Assembly (NCBI GenBank): GCA_002371215.1
Contig: DFGL01000027.1
Span: 12,097 to 76,096 of the forward strand
From: Ruminococcaceae bacterium UBA3751
Lineage (GTDB): Bacteria > Bacillota > Clostridia > Oscillospirales > Acutalibacteraceae
Direction: 5' to 3'
DNA length: 64,000 nucleotides
The position numbers were made by a program, and so were the translations under genes. Shown here piece after piece: positions 9,098 through 17,494 of this stretch (position 1 is its first letter; each line of letters opens with the position of its first letter). The notes beneath the pieces were generated by a model, which was not told the DNA's origin, did not search any database, and was given only the letters and a program-made list of their open reading frames with translations.

Positions 9098-10309
9098 TTA
9101 AGCCATAAATGTACGGATAACAGCCTCGCAATCAGCTGCGTCCATAATTTTAGGTACGGGATATCCCGGGTTGCCCTCCTTGAGCGCACGGGAAACGAGA
9201 GTAGGCATATCCTCTTCCTTAATGAAGTCAAACTTCTCGGGAATGTTCATAGCCTGATTCATTCTGCGAATCTCGGCAATGAAAGCCTTTCCTTTCTCGG
9301 CAACGGTCATTGACGGGGTTGTTATGCCGATAATATCCGCAAGCTTTGCAAGCTGAGGATAAGCGGCGTCGCCGTACCAGTCAAGCACATACGGAAGAAT
9401 AACCGCATTGGCAAGACCGTGGGGCGTTCCGTACAGACCGCCGAGATTATGCGCAATAGCGTGAACATATCCTACAAAGCCGCGGGTAAACGCACAGCCT
9501 GCGAGATACGAGCCCTTGAGCATATTATTTCTCGCCTCAATATCCTTTCCGTCTGCGTACGCCTTTTCCAGATTAGCGTGAATTAATCGGGTAGCGTCCT
9601 CCGCATACTTAATAGTTGATTTTACGTTGCTCTTGCCGATATATGACTCCACAGCGTGAGTGAGCGCGTCCATACCTGTTGTCGATGTAATGTGCGGCGG
9701 CAAACCTACGGTAAGTTCCGGGTCAAGCACCGCGTATTTCGGACGAAGACAGATATCGTTAATCGCGTTCTTCTCATGCGTTTCAGGGTCAGTTACAACA
9801 GCGGCAACGGTGGTTTCAGAGCCTGTTCCTGCTGTAGTCGGTACTGCGAAGAACGGCGGTAATTTCTTAAGCACTTTAAGGTAACCGCGCATTTTGCGTA
9901 CTGACTGACGGGGCTTAACAACTCTTGCTGCAGCAGCCTTAGCGCAGTCCATAGGTGAACCGCCGCCGAAGGCGATAATTCCCTGACAGCCGTTGGAAAC
10001 ATACATATCCTTACACTCTTCAATGTTCGGAATAGTAGGATTGGGCTGTACGCCGTCATAAACAACATAGTCTATTCCGACTTCCTTAAGCTTATCAAAC
10101 AGCGGGTCAAGAAGATGAAGTCCCATAAGGCCTTTATCGGTTACTACGAGAACCTTTGTAAGACCTTTGCTCTTTATAAACTCGGGCAGCTTGAGTATTG
10201 AGCCTGCGCCTTCAAGAAGCTGTGGTTCAGACCAGTCCATAAGGCACATCGCTATCATAAATACCCTTTGGTAAATTCTATACCAACACTTTTTAACAGT
10301 CCAGAGCAT
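9098..10309 (-). CDS. Iron-containing alcohol dehydrogenase
   Basis: This is a group III (Fe-ADH) dehydrogenase of about 403 residues that would interconvert alcohols or aldehydes with NAD(P). GIIAFGGGSPMDCAK is the nucleotide-binding loop and TTAGTGSETT the usual second signature. Metal ligands are visible in GMDALTHAVES (Asp, His) and AIAHNLGGLYGTPHG (two His). I chose ATG 10309 because AAAGGAG lies 8 nt upstream; an earlier in-frame start at 10327 lies close to the predicted transcription start. The extra N-terminal residues (KKCWYRIYQRVFMI) before the family fold are unusual. The gene has its own promoter and terminator, so it is monocistronic. The substrate is unknown; fermentative aldehyde reduction is a reasonable guess. 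Confidence 0.92.
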   Translation of the reverse strand: MLWTVKKCWYRIYQRVFMIAMCLMDWSEPQLLEGAGSILKLPEFIKSKGLTKVLVVTDKGLMGLHLLDPLFDKLKEVGIDYVVYDGVQPNPTIPNIEECKDMYVSNGCQGIIAFGGGSPMDCAKAAAARVVKPRQSVRKMRGYLKVLKKLPPFFAVPTTAGTGSETTVAAVVTDPETHEKNAINDICLRPKYAVLDPELTVGLPPHITSTTGMDALTHAVESYIGKSNVKSTIKYAEDATRLIHANLEKAYADGKDIEARNNMLKGSYLAGCAFTRGFVGYVHAIAHNLGGLYGTPHGLANAVILPYVLDWYGDAAYPQLAKLADIIGITTPSMTVAEKGKAFIAEIRRMNQAMNIPEKFDFIKEEDMPTLVSRALKEGNPGYPVPKIMDAADCEAVIRTFMA

Positions 10310-10341
10310 AGCATTATCTCCTTTCATAATATTTCAATTCT

Positions 10342-10370
10342 ATTCTATAATAATTTACCGCATATTGCAA
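10342..10370 (-). promoter_or_regulatory. Promoter of the Fe-alcohol dehydrogenase gene
   Basis: TTGCAA and TAGAAT are separated by 17 bp on the minus strand, in the divergent gap with the sialidase gene. Confidence 0.5.
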
Positions 10371-10377
10371 GTGGTAA

Positions 10378-10406
10378 TTGAATTATTGAAAATATTATTG
10401 TATAAT
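10378..10406 (+). promoter_or_regulatory. Promoter of the sialidase-like gene
   Basis: TTGAAT and a perfect TATAAT are separated by 17 bp. They lie about 20 bp before the start codon, whose ribosome site is AGAGGTGAT. Confidence 0.6.
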
Positions 10407-10427
10407 AAGAAACAGAGGTGATAATTT

Positions 10428-11654
10428 ATGTATACTTTCAGTGAAAACACTTTTTCCCCCGCTCTCGTTAACTGCGGCGGCGTGCTCGTTGCGGCTATGT
10501 GCAGAGGCGTTGCAGGAAGAGAATGGGGATATATTGAGATAGTTACAAGAAGAAGCACTGACGGCGGGGTTACCTGGAGCGACGAAAAGCTCGCCGCAAG
10601 ACCGCCCGCAAGGTCAATAAACGAAAAGAAGGAAAACACTAAATCGGCCTTCTTCCTCAATCCCGTTATGGCAACGGCGCCCAACGGTGATATTGTTATG
10701 CTCGTTACCTTTTTCCCCGAGAGCAAGGGGCTTGCGGATAAAAAGTACCTTGAAAACAAAAAGACCGCCTTCACCTCCTACGAAGGAGAGCGCTGCCCTG
10801 TAATATACAATCGCGACGGCGTATATTTCATCGTTATGAAAAACGGAATAGTGCTTGATAAAAACAAGAGGGTTACTCCCCTTAAGGTTAAGGGCATAGG
10901 TGAGCTTTATCAGGACGAGGAATACCTTGGCAATATCTTCCTCAACGGAGCAAGAGGCAGAGCAACCGGAGGAAGAATAACAACCTTCGGCGCAGTACTC
11001 AAAACTCCAAAGCGAAGCTATATTTATATGATGAAATCAAAAGATAAAGGTCTTACCTGGAGCAGACCGAAGGACATTACAGCCGAGGTGCTTTTTGAAA
11101 AGGACGGCGCTGCGGTTATAACCTGCTCGGGCAACGGACTTGTTACCGCAGAGGGCAGAATAATTATGCCGATGTACTCGGATAAAAACTCCTTTGCGAT
11201 TTATTCCGACGATAACGGCGTTACCTGGAACAGAAACCCGAGAATGCCTTATACGGGCGGTACGCTTGACTGGACGGCTGTTCAGACGCCCGACAGAAAG
11301 ATTTACGCCTTCAGCCAAGGAAAAACCGCGGTTTCGGAGGATAACGGAATAGTCTGGAATACTGGCGGAAAGCTCGGAAGCTTTTATGCTAAAGCACAGA
11401 AAAGCGCCCTGCTTCTTTCAGACTGCATTTTTGTTACAACTTCAACAAAAGCCAAAAACGGCTGCCTTGCAATAGCCGACTTACTCTATGATAAAAAGGA
11501 TAATTACAAGGTATTCACCTGGCGAAAGAAAACAACGGAAATTGGCAACGGCGCTTTCGGCGCTTCAACCGTTGCGCCTCTCAGTAACAGCGCTTTCGGA
11601 GTTATTTACGAGCAGGGTGAAAAGCTTATTTTTAACGAAATTGACGTTGAATAA
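10428..11654 (+). CDS. BNR/Asp-box sialidase-like protein, cytoplasmic
   Basis: The protein has 408 residues with four Asp-box repeats: STDGGVTW (43-50), SKDKGLTW (204-211), SDDNGVTW (260-267) and SEDNGIVW (303-310). These mark a six-bladed sialidase-type beta-propeller. The usual FRIP motif near the N-terminus is absent, replaced by VLVAAMCRG. There is no signal peptide, so any action on sialic acid or a related glycoside would be inside the cell. GH33 membership is therefore likely but not proven; it could also be a non-hydrolytic BNR protein. In the same frame, directly after its stop, lies the remnant of a fibronectin-III domain (see 11661-11810). It has its own promoter and terminator. 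Confidence 0.75.
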   Translation: MYTFSENTFSPALVNCGGVLVAAMCRGVAGREWGYIEIVTRRSTDGGVTWSDEKLAARPPARSINEKKENTKSAFFLNPVMATAPNGDIVMLVTFFPESKGLADKKYLENKKTAFTSYEGERCPVIYNRDGVYFIVMKNGIVLDKNKRVTPLKVKGIGELYQDEEYLGNIFLNGARGRATGGRITTFGAVLKTPKRSYIYMMKSKDKGLTWSRPKDITAEVLFEKDGAAVITCSGNGLVTAEGRIIMPMYSDKNSFAIYSDDNGVTWNRNPRMPYTGGTLDWTAVQTPDRKIYAFSQGKTAVSEDNGIVWNTGGKLGSFYAKAQKSALLLSDCIFVTTSTKAKNGCLAIADLLYDKKDNYKVFTWRKKTTEIGNGAFGASTVAPLSNSAFGVIYEQGEKLIFNEIDVE

Positions 11655-11660
11655 TCACAC

Positions 11661-11810
11661 AAAAAGTCCAAAAAATCCAAGGTTATAAAGAAGCTCAAAA
11701 GAAAGAAAAAGTACTATGTTAAAATCCGCTCTTACAAAACCGTTAAGGTTGACGGGAAGAAAACAAAGATGTACTCAACTTATTCAAAAATAAAGAAAAT
11801 CAAAGCATAA
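11661..11810 (+). pseudogene. 3' remnant of a fibronectin-III-type surface-protein gene
   Basis: After the sialidase stop codon the same frame stays open for about 50 lysine-rich codons and then stops at 11808. The translation includes KKLKRKKKYYVKIRSY and MYSTYSKIKKIKA. That is the C-terminal half of a fibronectin-III domain with the pattern found in clostridial surface proteins; compare KKLKKGKYYKYIVVAYK in the beta-helix protein encoded at 26.4-29.4 kb. It has no start codon with a ribosome site. It looks like the tail of a deleted or rearranged gene, or a C-terminal domain cut off from the sialidase by a stop mutation. Confidence 0.65.
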
Positions 11811-11818
11811 TAATTAAG

Positions 11819-11848
11819 AAAACCATCCCAAAGGGATGGTTTTTGTTG
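11819..11848 (+). terminator. Terminator after the sialidase/fibronectin remnant
   Basis: AACCATCCC, loop AAA, GGGATGGTT, then a T-rich run. Confidence 0.85.
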
Positions 11849-11861
11849 TTTAATGAGAAAT

Positions 11862-11895
11862 AAAAAGGCAGAGGGAGAGTCAGGCTCCCTCTGCC
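11862..11895 (-). terminator. Terminator of the surface protein/39-residue peptide transcript
   Basis: A perfect 11-bp stem (GGCAGAGGGAG with CTCCCTCTGCC, 7-nt loop) is followed by TTTTTA on the minus strand. It marks the end of the c-di-GMP-controlled transcript. Confidence 0.85.
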
Positions 11896-11963
11896 AGTAA
11901 GGAGAAACGGCGGCAGAGACGAAAGGATATTATAAATATAACTGCCGCCCGTATGAAGCATTG

Positions 11964-12083
11964 TCAGAATTCTATTTCCTCATCGCCCTCTCCCCAGCCG
12001 GGAATAGTTGTTGACGAGGTAACAACATCTGTAAAAGTAAACTTTTCAATCTCCATTTCAGGTTCATAATACGGTTTTTTCAT
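11964..12083 (-). CDS. 39-residue acidic peptide of unknown function
   Basis: This is an ATG-started gene of 39 codons whose ribosome site AGGAGGT lies 7 nt upstream and begins 8 bp after the stop of the 1369-residue secreted protein. The peptide begins MKKPYYEPEMEIEKF, has a T/S-rich centre (TDVVTSSTT) and ends in a Gly/Glu-rich tail (GWGEGDEEIEF). It has no cysteine, no membrane segment and no signal peptide. I recall from memory a recurring group of short gut-Firmicutes proteins starting MKK-Y-P-EIxxF with a VVTxS centre, function unknown; no search was run. The strong ribosome site and the terminator that follows argue for a real gene, possibly a co-expressed partner of the surface protein or a modified-peptide precursor. 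Confidence 0.7.
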   Translation of the reverse strand: MKKPYYEPEMEIEKFTFTDVVTSSTTIPGWGEGDEEIEF

Positions 12084-12096
12084 ACAGATACCTCCT

Positions 12097-15000
12097 TTAC
12101 ACTGCGTCTGAGGAGCATACGTTACCGTAATATATCGCCTCATAATCTTCGCTTTCGCCGTCTTTATTCAGATAGAAATACTTATACTTAACATAAGCTC
12201 TTGTATATATAACAGAGCTATCCTTTTTAATGATTGATAACGAGAACTGCTTTGTCTGGTCAATCGTTTTCTTGCTCTTCTGAACGTATACGCCGTCTGC
12301 GCCGATTACAAAGCTATCAGTTGTCATTCCCGAATTCTTGCTGAACAGCGTACCCGCTTCAACAACGGTTACGCCCTCGGGAAGGCTCTGTGTATAAGCG
12401 CTGTGGGTTGTAAATTTCTTATCTCCGTCAGTTCCTGTTTCCTCAGCATAGCTGTAAATAAACGGCAGACCGAAATTAAGCATATGAAGCGTAAGCTTAT
12501 CGGTTACAGCGGTATTCTTACCGTCATTGATTGAATAGCCCGAGCCGTCCTTAACAATCTCATAGAAGCTCTCATCCTTATAAGTAAGATACGAATAGCT
12601 GCTGCCGTAAGCAATCGGAGTGTATGCGCCGTTATTATATATAGCAAGCGCGAACGGGTCGTTCTTGCTCTCAACGGTTGTAAGCGCGTCGTATTCAATA
12701 TTCTCCTGAACATTGCTGCCGTCATAACCTACTGTTGCGATAAAGCCGCCGTCGGGATTTGTATATTCTCCCTTGATGGTTAACACCTTGTTAACCGCTA
12801 CTTCACCGACTGTTGTGCTTCCGCTGAGGCTGTAACCGGTGAGAGAGTAGTTGTTTACAGAATGGAGGGATAAATCAATACCTTTAATTCTTAATGTTGT
12901 TCCGGATACAGTCACTGCATCCTCAGCGGAAGCGGGGAGAGCATTTACTGTTCTGTTATAAACATCTTTAATAAGCACTGTATAATCAGGGCATTCGGGC
13001 ATTGCATAAGCAGTTACCTTAATATCGCTCTGAATTTTAACCTCATAGGAGGAGGTTTCCTTATATAGATACTGGGAATTATCCTCAATTCCGTTATTGG
13101 AGGTAAGCTCCCATTTATAGATATTTCCGAATTCGGAAGGCGCTTCAAGACCTACTACGGAGCCGTACATATAAGTTCCGCTGCCCTCCTGAGCAGTATG
13201 AGAAGTACCGTTTGAATCAACAACGGTAAAATCAATATTAAAGGTCTGTACATTTATATCTATGTTATTATCGTTTATTGCTGTAAGAAGCTCGGCAACG
13301 CGCTCATCCGATTCATTGATTAAATCCTGAGCGTGAATTTCACGTTCATCGTTATAATCGTTTTCGTCAAAACGGTCAGTAGTTTTAAAAGCGTCAAACT
13401 TGCTCTTAGCTGCGGCAAGTTCATTATTTGTTACTGAATCGTACTTTTCGTGGTCAAGCGTTGAATAAACGAGATTCATATAGTTATAAACGGAGATATC
13501 TACGCCTTCAACCTTTTCGTGGTCATCCTTACCGACAACGCAGTTAAAGGTTGCAATATCGTTTTCCTCGCTCTCATAACCGAAAAGGTGCTTTCTTCCG
13601 CCGGCAATAAGCGCCTCGCGGGCAGTTTTAAGATTATTTGCCGCCGCTTCGGCCGTGTTCTTATCAGTGTATATATTGGACATAACGGCGTTGATTTCGT
13701 CCTTAGCCGTCTGAAGCGCCGCCTCATAATCGTCCCAGAGTTTATGGTCAAAGCAATCGTAATTTGTATCGTAATCAAAGGAGATAATGATTTCTTTTCT
13801 TAAATCCTCATACTCCTCGTCATTATCAAATCCACCTTCTTCTACAACCTCGGCAGCTTCTTCCATCTCAGTGCAGGCTCCGTTAATCTTATCAACAGCG
13901 GTCTGAACCCCGGTTGCGATATCGGAAGCATAATCAATGGTAGCCATTGAAATATCAATACCCGTAACGCCATCTACTTTTTTAAGGAAATCCATAATCT
14001 CAGCCGCGCCCGTATCACTGTTAGGAATTGCGCTGAAAACATCCTTCTGAGCTGAAAGGCGCTTAAGAATAGGTACGATATTAATAACATAAATCGGGGT
14101 CTGTTCATCGGTATTAGTATCAGACGTCTTTACGCTTGTTTCCGAGGTGCCGCTTCCCGTTCTTGCTCTCCAGCTTAAAACGAATTTTTTGGAGGAAGCT
14201 TCGGTTGCGCCTGCGAAATCTGTTGCGCCGCTGACATATTTAATACCGTTTGCATAGCCGTTTCTTGCCTCACGGCCGCTCTTTGAATTATGCTTTTTAT
14301 CGGCAAAGATATAGGGAGTAACGCTGCTGTCCTTTGTATCGCCTGCCGTGATATAAGCAGTTTTATGCTCCGTTGTACTATAATAGGTGCTGTTATACTG
14401 CGCAACGGAGGTTCCGTCCATACAGCCTGACCAGTTCAGCGCAAGAGAATCCTTGTTCATACTGTCGTCATCAGCGTGGTCAGCCTCAGCAATACCCTGC
14501 CAGAGATGATTTATGATATTGAAGTTTGCCGTGCTGTTAAGGTTTACAGTATAAACATAGCGCTTAGTTTCGCCAAAAAGCGGGCTTGCGGTACTGTAAC
14601 CGACATACTGAACGGGAAGCTTTGCCTCGTTAATGCCGTCATAAAGCAGAACAGTCGGTGAATAATAAACATAGTTATTGATATCGCCGTTATTTGAGAA
14701 ACGCTCGCCTACATGGTTTAAGCCCTGCTGCCAGTAAATAATATTATCGTAAAGATTTGTTACTGCTTCGGATTTAGTATTTGTTGTAAAAGTTGAGAAG
14801 GTAGGTACAACGTTAGCGGCTTCCATATCAAAATCCGTCATTGCAGCGAGGTTATCGTGGAATTCAACAACAAGCTCCTCAAGGGTAGGATTCTCAAATT
14901 CCGTAGTATCGCCGTAGGTGTAAGCGTCAATATATTCCTTAGCCTTTATATAATCAACGTAGGTATTATACATATTCATATAAACCATAGTGTTTTCGCC

Positions 15001-16203
15001 GTCAATTGCTGCAATTTTGCTCTCATACTCTTTGATATATTCAATAAGAGTGTTCATCTGGGCAGAGATGCTTGAAGGCTTGAGATTCTGCAGGCCTGCA
15101 ATTGCTTTATCCATATCCGCGCTGTATTGGGCAATATAGAATACAACATCGGCGGCAAAGTTATAATCAGCAGGGTTGAGCCCCGTTGCATTGTCAAACG
15201 CTGAGAATATACTCTCAAGACCGCCCGATTTATAGGTAGCGACATCGCTTGTATACTGAGAGGCTTCTGCGCCTGCGGCGAGGATGGCGTCATTCATCTT
15301 TTTCTGGTTAATAAGGTAAATACCGTTACTCCAGGACATTGAGTATTCAGTACCGTCAGAGGAATCACCGCTACCGCCGTCACCGTAAGCGTTCCAGGTC
15401 GTTTTACTGATAACCTTAATATTTTCGTCGAACGCTCCGCCTTTATAAACAATAGAGTTTTTAAGGCTTACTGCTGAATTGCTTGAACCGACTTCTATTA
15501 AATTTGCATTTGAGCCCGACTGAGCCGATGCAGCAAGGGTAAGGCCTGTACCTGCGTTCCAGTTAAAATCAACATTTCCGCCGTACCAGATATCGTTTTT
15601 CATTTTGAAATCATCGTTATCAACGATATACATACCCTTTGCTTTGTAGGCATAACGGGAGCCTTCCTTTAATCCGCCCATAACGGGAACGCGGATAGGA
15701 TTTACGCCGTCATAAAGAAATACGCAACGAGGATAGTAAATATAGGCAAAGCAGCCGTAAACAAACAATCCTTTTTTAAGGAGAAGCTCTGTACCGCCTG
15801 TAAAAGCGGTATCGGTTCCCTTATAAGCGACAGCATTTGAGTAATAACCGCTCGCAATGCTTTCGCCGTTAATTGTAGGAGACGCAGTTGCACTGACACC
15901 CGTAAATTCATCCATTGCATTCGTTTGAGAAACGAGCGCGTTGGTTGCAGATACGATATCTACATCCTTTCCGCTGTCATAAGAGTTAGCCGCACTGACT
16001 GCGCTTTTATAGGCGCTGTACGCCTTTGACATATTGGTATAAACCGTGCCGTCCATCTTTGCCTCATAAGCAGAAATGGCTTCGGACAGCGCTTCACGCT
16101 CAGCAGAATCGGCATTTGCAAAAAACGGTACTGCCGTTAAAACGCTGAACGCCATAATAACCGCCATAAATAATGAAAGCACTTTTTTCATTGTTTTTTT
16201 CAT
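12097..16203 (-). CDS. Large secreted surface protein with repeated helical modules, under c-di-GMP riboswitch control
   Basis: The product has 1369 residues from the ATG at 16203, which has AAAGGAGG upstream. An upstream in-frame start at 16248 lies inside the riboswitch terminator and is rejected. A signal peptide (MKKTMKKVLSLFMAVIMAF to FANADS) is clear. Two related modules follow, each an Ala/Tyr-rich helical segment then a beta-rich part containing FLYDGVNPIRVPV or LLYDGINEAKLPV. A third helical stretch near residues 820-900 (AEAAANNLKTAREAL) resembles FIVAR-type spacer domains. The C-terminal third is beta-rich and ends without LPXTG, S-layer or choline-binding motifs, so I cannot say how it stays on the cell. 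An adhesin or matrix role fits the riboswitch, by analogy with other clostridia, but is inference. Confidence 0.85.
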   Translation of the reverse strand: MKKTMKKVLSLFMAVIMAFSVLTAVPFFANADSAEREALSEAISAYEAKMDGTVYTNMSKAYSAYKSAVSAANSYDSGKDVDIVSATNALVSQTNAMDEFTGVSATASPTINGESIASGYYSNAVAYKGTDTAFTGGTELLLKKGLFVYGCFAYIYYPRCVFLYDGVNPIRVPVMGGLKEGSRYAYKAKGMYIVDNDDFKMKNDIWYGGNVDFNWNAGTGLTLAASAQSGSNANLIEVGSSNSAVSLKNSIVYKGGAFDENIKVISKTTWNAYGDGGSGDSSDGTEYSMSWSNGIYLINQKKMNDAILAAGAEASQYTSDVATYKSGGLESIFSAFDNATGLNPADYNFAADVVFYIAQYSADMDKAIAGLQNLKPSSISAQMNTLIEYIKEYESKIAAIDGENTMVYMNMYNTYVDYIKAKEYIDAYTYGDTTEFENPTLEELVVEFHDNLAAMTDFDMEAANVVPTFSTFTTNTKSEAVTNLYDNIIYWQQGLNHVGERFSNNGDINNYVYYSPTVLLYDGINEAKLPVQYVGYSTASPLFGETKRYVYTVNLNSTANFNIINHLWQGIAEADHADDDSMNKDSLALNWSGCMDGTSVAQYNSTYYSTTEHKTAYITAGDTKDSSVTPYIFADKKHNSKSGREARNGYANGIKYVSGATDFAGATEASSKKFVLSWRARTGSGTSETSVKTSDTNTDEQTPIYVINIVPILKRLSAQKDVFSAIPNSDTGAAEIMDFLKKVDGVTGIDISMATIDYASDIATGVQTAVDKINGACTEMEEAAEVVEEGGFDNDEEYEDLRKEIIISFDYDTNYDCFDHKLWDDYEAALQTAKDEINAVMSNIYTDKNTAEAAANNLKTAREALIAGGRKHLFGYESEENDIATFNCVVGKDDHEKVEGVDISVYNYMNLVYSTLDHEKYDSVTNNELAAAKSKFDAFKTTDRFDENDYNDEREIHAQDLINESDERVAELLTAINDNNIDINVQTFNIDFTVVDSNGTSHTAQEGSGTYMYGSVVGLEAPSEFGNIYKWELTSNNGIEDNSQYLYKETSSYEVKIQSDIKVTAYAMPECPDYTVLIKDVYNRTVNALPASAEDAVTVSGTTLRIKGIDLSLHSVNNYSLTGYSLSGSTTVGEVAVNKVLTIKGEYTNPDGGFIATVGYDGSNVQENIEYDALTTVESKNDPFALAIYNNGAYTPIAYGSSYSYLTYKDESFYEIVKDGSGYSINDGKNTAVTDKLTLHMLNFGLPFIYSYAEETGTDGDKKFTTHSAYTQSLPEGVTVVEAGTLFSKNSGMTTDSFVIGADGVYVQKSKKTIDQTKQFSLSIIKKDSSVIYTRAYVKYKYFYLNKDGESEDYEAIYYGNVCSSDAV

Positions 16204-16225
16204 TTTATGTTCCTCCTTTTCCGAA

Positions 16226-16275
16226 TAAAAAAAGACCGACTGCAACACTTAAATAAGAATTGCAGCCGGTCGGTC
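16226..16275 (-). terminator. Riboswitch-linked terminator upstream of the surface-protein gene
   Basis: On the minus strand GACCGAC(CGG)CTGCAA pairs with TTGCAGTCGGTC, then a run of T, ending about 25 bp before the start codon. The 5' arm of the hairpin overlaps the 3' part of the c-di-GMP aptamer, so ligand binding and termination can be mutually dependent. Confidence 0.85.
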
Positions 16276-16334
16276 ATACATTAAAATGGTTAGACACCTT
16301 GCTTTGCGTCGCCGCCTTTCGACGGTTTTGCCTT
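16266..16334 (-). promoter_or_regulatory. Cyclic-di-GMP-I (GEMM-I) riboswitch aptamer for the surface protein
   Basis: Just after the diguanylate cyclase stop codon the minus strand shows the GEMM-I core: GGCAAAACC, a short stem closed by a GAAA tetraloop (CCGTC-GAAA-GGCGG), then GACGCAAAGC and GTCTAA. The next segment feeds into a terminator. I saw no strong dedicated promoter, so the element probably also sits inside a transcript that starts upstream of the cyclase. Whether c-di-GMP turns expression on or off cannot be decided by eye. Confidence 0.88.
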
Positions 16335-17423
16335 TTAATTTGTTTTCTTTAATTGTTTTTCTTTATACATATTACGGTCCGCCTGCTGAATCAGTTCCTC
16401 AAATTCAGCCCCGCTTTGCGCTATGCCTTTTACACTGCCGAACGAACAAGTCGGCTTTTCATCAATACCGTCAATTCTCATTGAATCAAGGCTTTTATGG
16501 ATTACCCTTTTCAGCTCATCAAAGTTTTCTTTTTCTAACCCGATATTGACTATAAGAAATTCATCGCCGCCGTAACGGTAAATGCAGCCCTTCGGAAGAT
16601 AGGCTTTGAACACATCCGAAATAGCCACCAACACCTTATCCCCCATTATATGACCGTATGTATCGTTGATATTCTTGAAATTATCGCAATCGCACATTAC
16701 GATATAAACAGGCTTGTTAAGATAACTCACACTGTCCTCTATCAAAGCATAACGGTTTTTCAGCTTAGTAAGAGAATCGTACCTGACAGCCATTTCAAGC
16801 GCTTCATTAAGCATTATAACCTCATGCTTGCTGAGCTGCTGCTTACGCATTAAATGATATTTCGCCGCGCTCGCCACAATACAGATACATGCGAGGGCAA
16901 AAAAATTCATTATGTGGATAGACTCTGCCCCGTCAACGCTTACCAAAACACAATAACAAACTGTAAACGAAGCCGACAACAGAATTACGCTGATATACGG
17001 CTTAATAATTATAAACGCTGAATAAGTAACCATTACAATATAGAAGGTAATAATATCTTTCCCGTAACGGTAATGGTCATAAGCAAGATAAATACTATAT
17101 ATGGTAAGGACAGAAAATGCTATTATTATTATAAATGTTATTTTATTATGTGATATCGTTTCGTAATACTTAGCGCGGTGGGAATAAATATAAAAGAATA
17201 ATGAAAAACAAATAATAAAAATAAGAGAAAGAGAAGTTGTCTTTACATCGTTAACTTTTACGATTCCCGGAATAACAAATATCAAAGTCAAAATTTCGTA
17301 CGCAATAACAGTAACCGAAATATTATTTACATTTCTGACATTGGCTTTATCCATTTCGTTAATAATTCCTGCATCATCCTTTGGACAAAACAAGGTTTCA
17401 AGGCGTTCTAAAACCTGACTCAT
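16335..17423 (-). CDS. Membrane-bound diguanylate cyclase (GGDEF)
   Basis: The enzyme makes c-di-GMP from two GTP. Residues 30-190 hold about five to six hydrophobic membrane helices forming a sensor region that I cannot assign to a named domain. A short linker (about 195-215) leads to a full GGDEF domain: YDSLTKLKNRYALIED, DCDNFKNINDTYGH and the signature RYGGDEF (about 283-289). The inhibitory I-site RxxD that often lies five residues before GGDEF is absent; the residues there are LPKGC. There is no EAL domain. ATG 17423 has a GGTGAT site. The gene is preceded by its own c-di-GMP riboswitch and followed at once by a second one. Confidence 0.93.
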   Translation of the reverse strand: MSQVLERLETLFCPKDDAGIINEMDKANVRNVNNISVTVIAYEILTLIFVIPGIVKVNDVKTTSLSLIFIICFSLFFYIYSHRAKYYETISHNKITFIIIIAFSVLTIYSIYLAYDHYRYGKDIITFYIVMVTYSAFIIIKPYISVILLSASFTVCYCVLVSVDGAESIHIMNFFALACICIVASAAKYHLMRKQQLSKHEVIMLNEALEMAVRYDSLTKLKNRYALIEDSVSYLNKPVYIVMCDCDNFKNINDTYGHIMGDKVLVAISDVFKAYLPKGCIYRYGGDEFLIVNIGLEKENFDELKRVIHKSLDSMRIDGIDEKPTCSFGSVKGIAQSGAEFEELIQQADRNMYKEKQLKKTN

Positions 17424-17441
17424 ATAATCACCTTATATATA

Positions 17442-17494
17442 CAAAAATCGGCCGCAACGGTAATGCAGATTTACTGCAATACCCCTTGCGGCCG
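17442..17494 (-). terminator. Riboswitch-linked terminator upstream of the diguanylate cyclase gene
   Basis: CGGCCGCAA and TTGCGGCCG form a perfect 9-bp stem enclosing a smaller hairpin (TGCAGTAAATCTGCA), followed on the minus strand by ATTTTTG. It ends about 20 bp before the cyclase start codon. Confidence 0.88.

Noticed and set aside
11655..11810. Programmed readthrough of the sialidase stop
   Set aside because: Not accepted as an annotation: only a plain TAA is seen, without a stimulating structure. Kept as one explanation in the findings.
16203..16334. c-di-GMP-II type riboswitch
   Set aside because: The GGCAAA, GACGCAAAGC and TCTAA blocks belong to class I; the class II pattern is not present.
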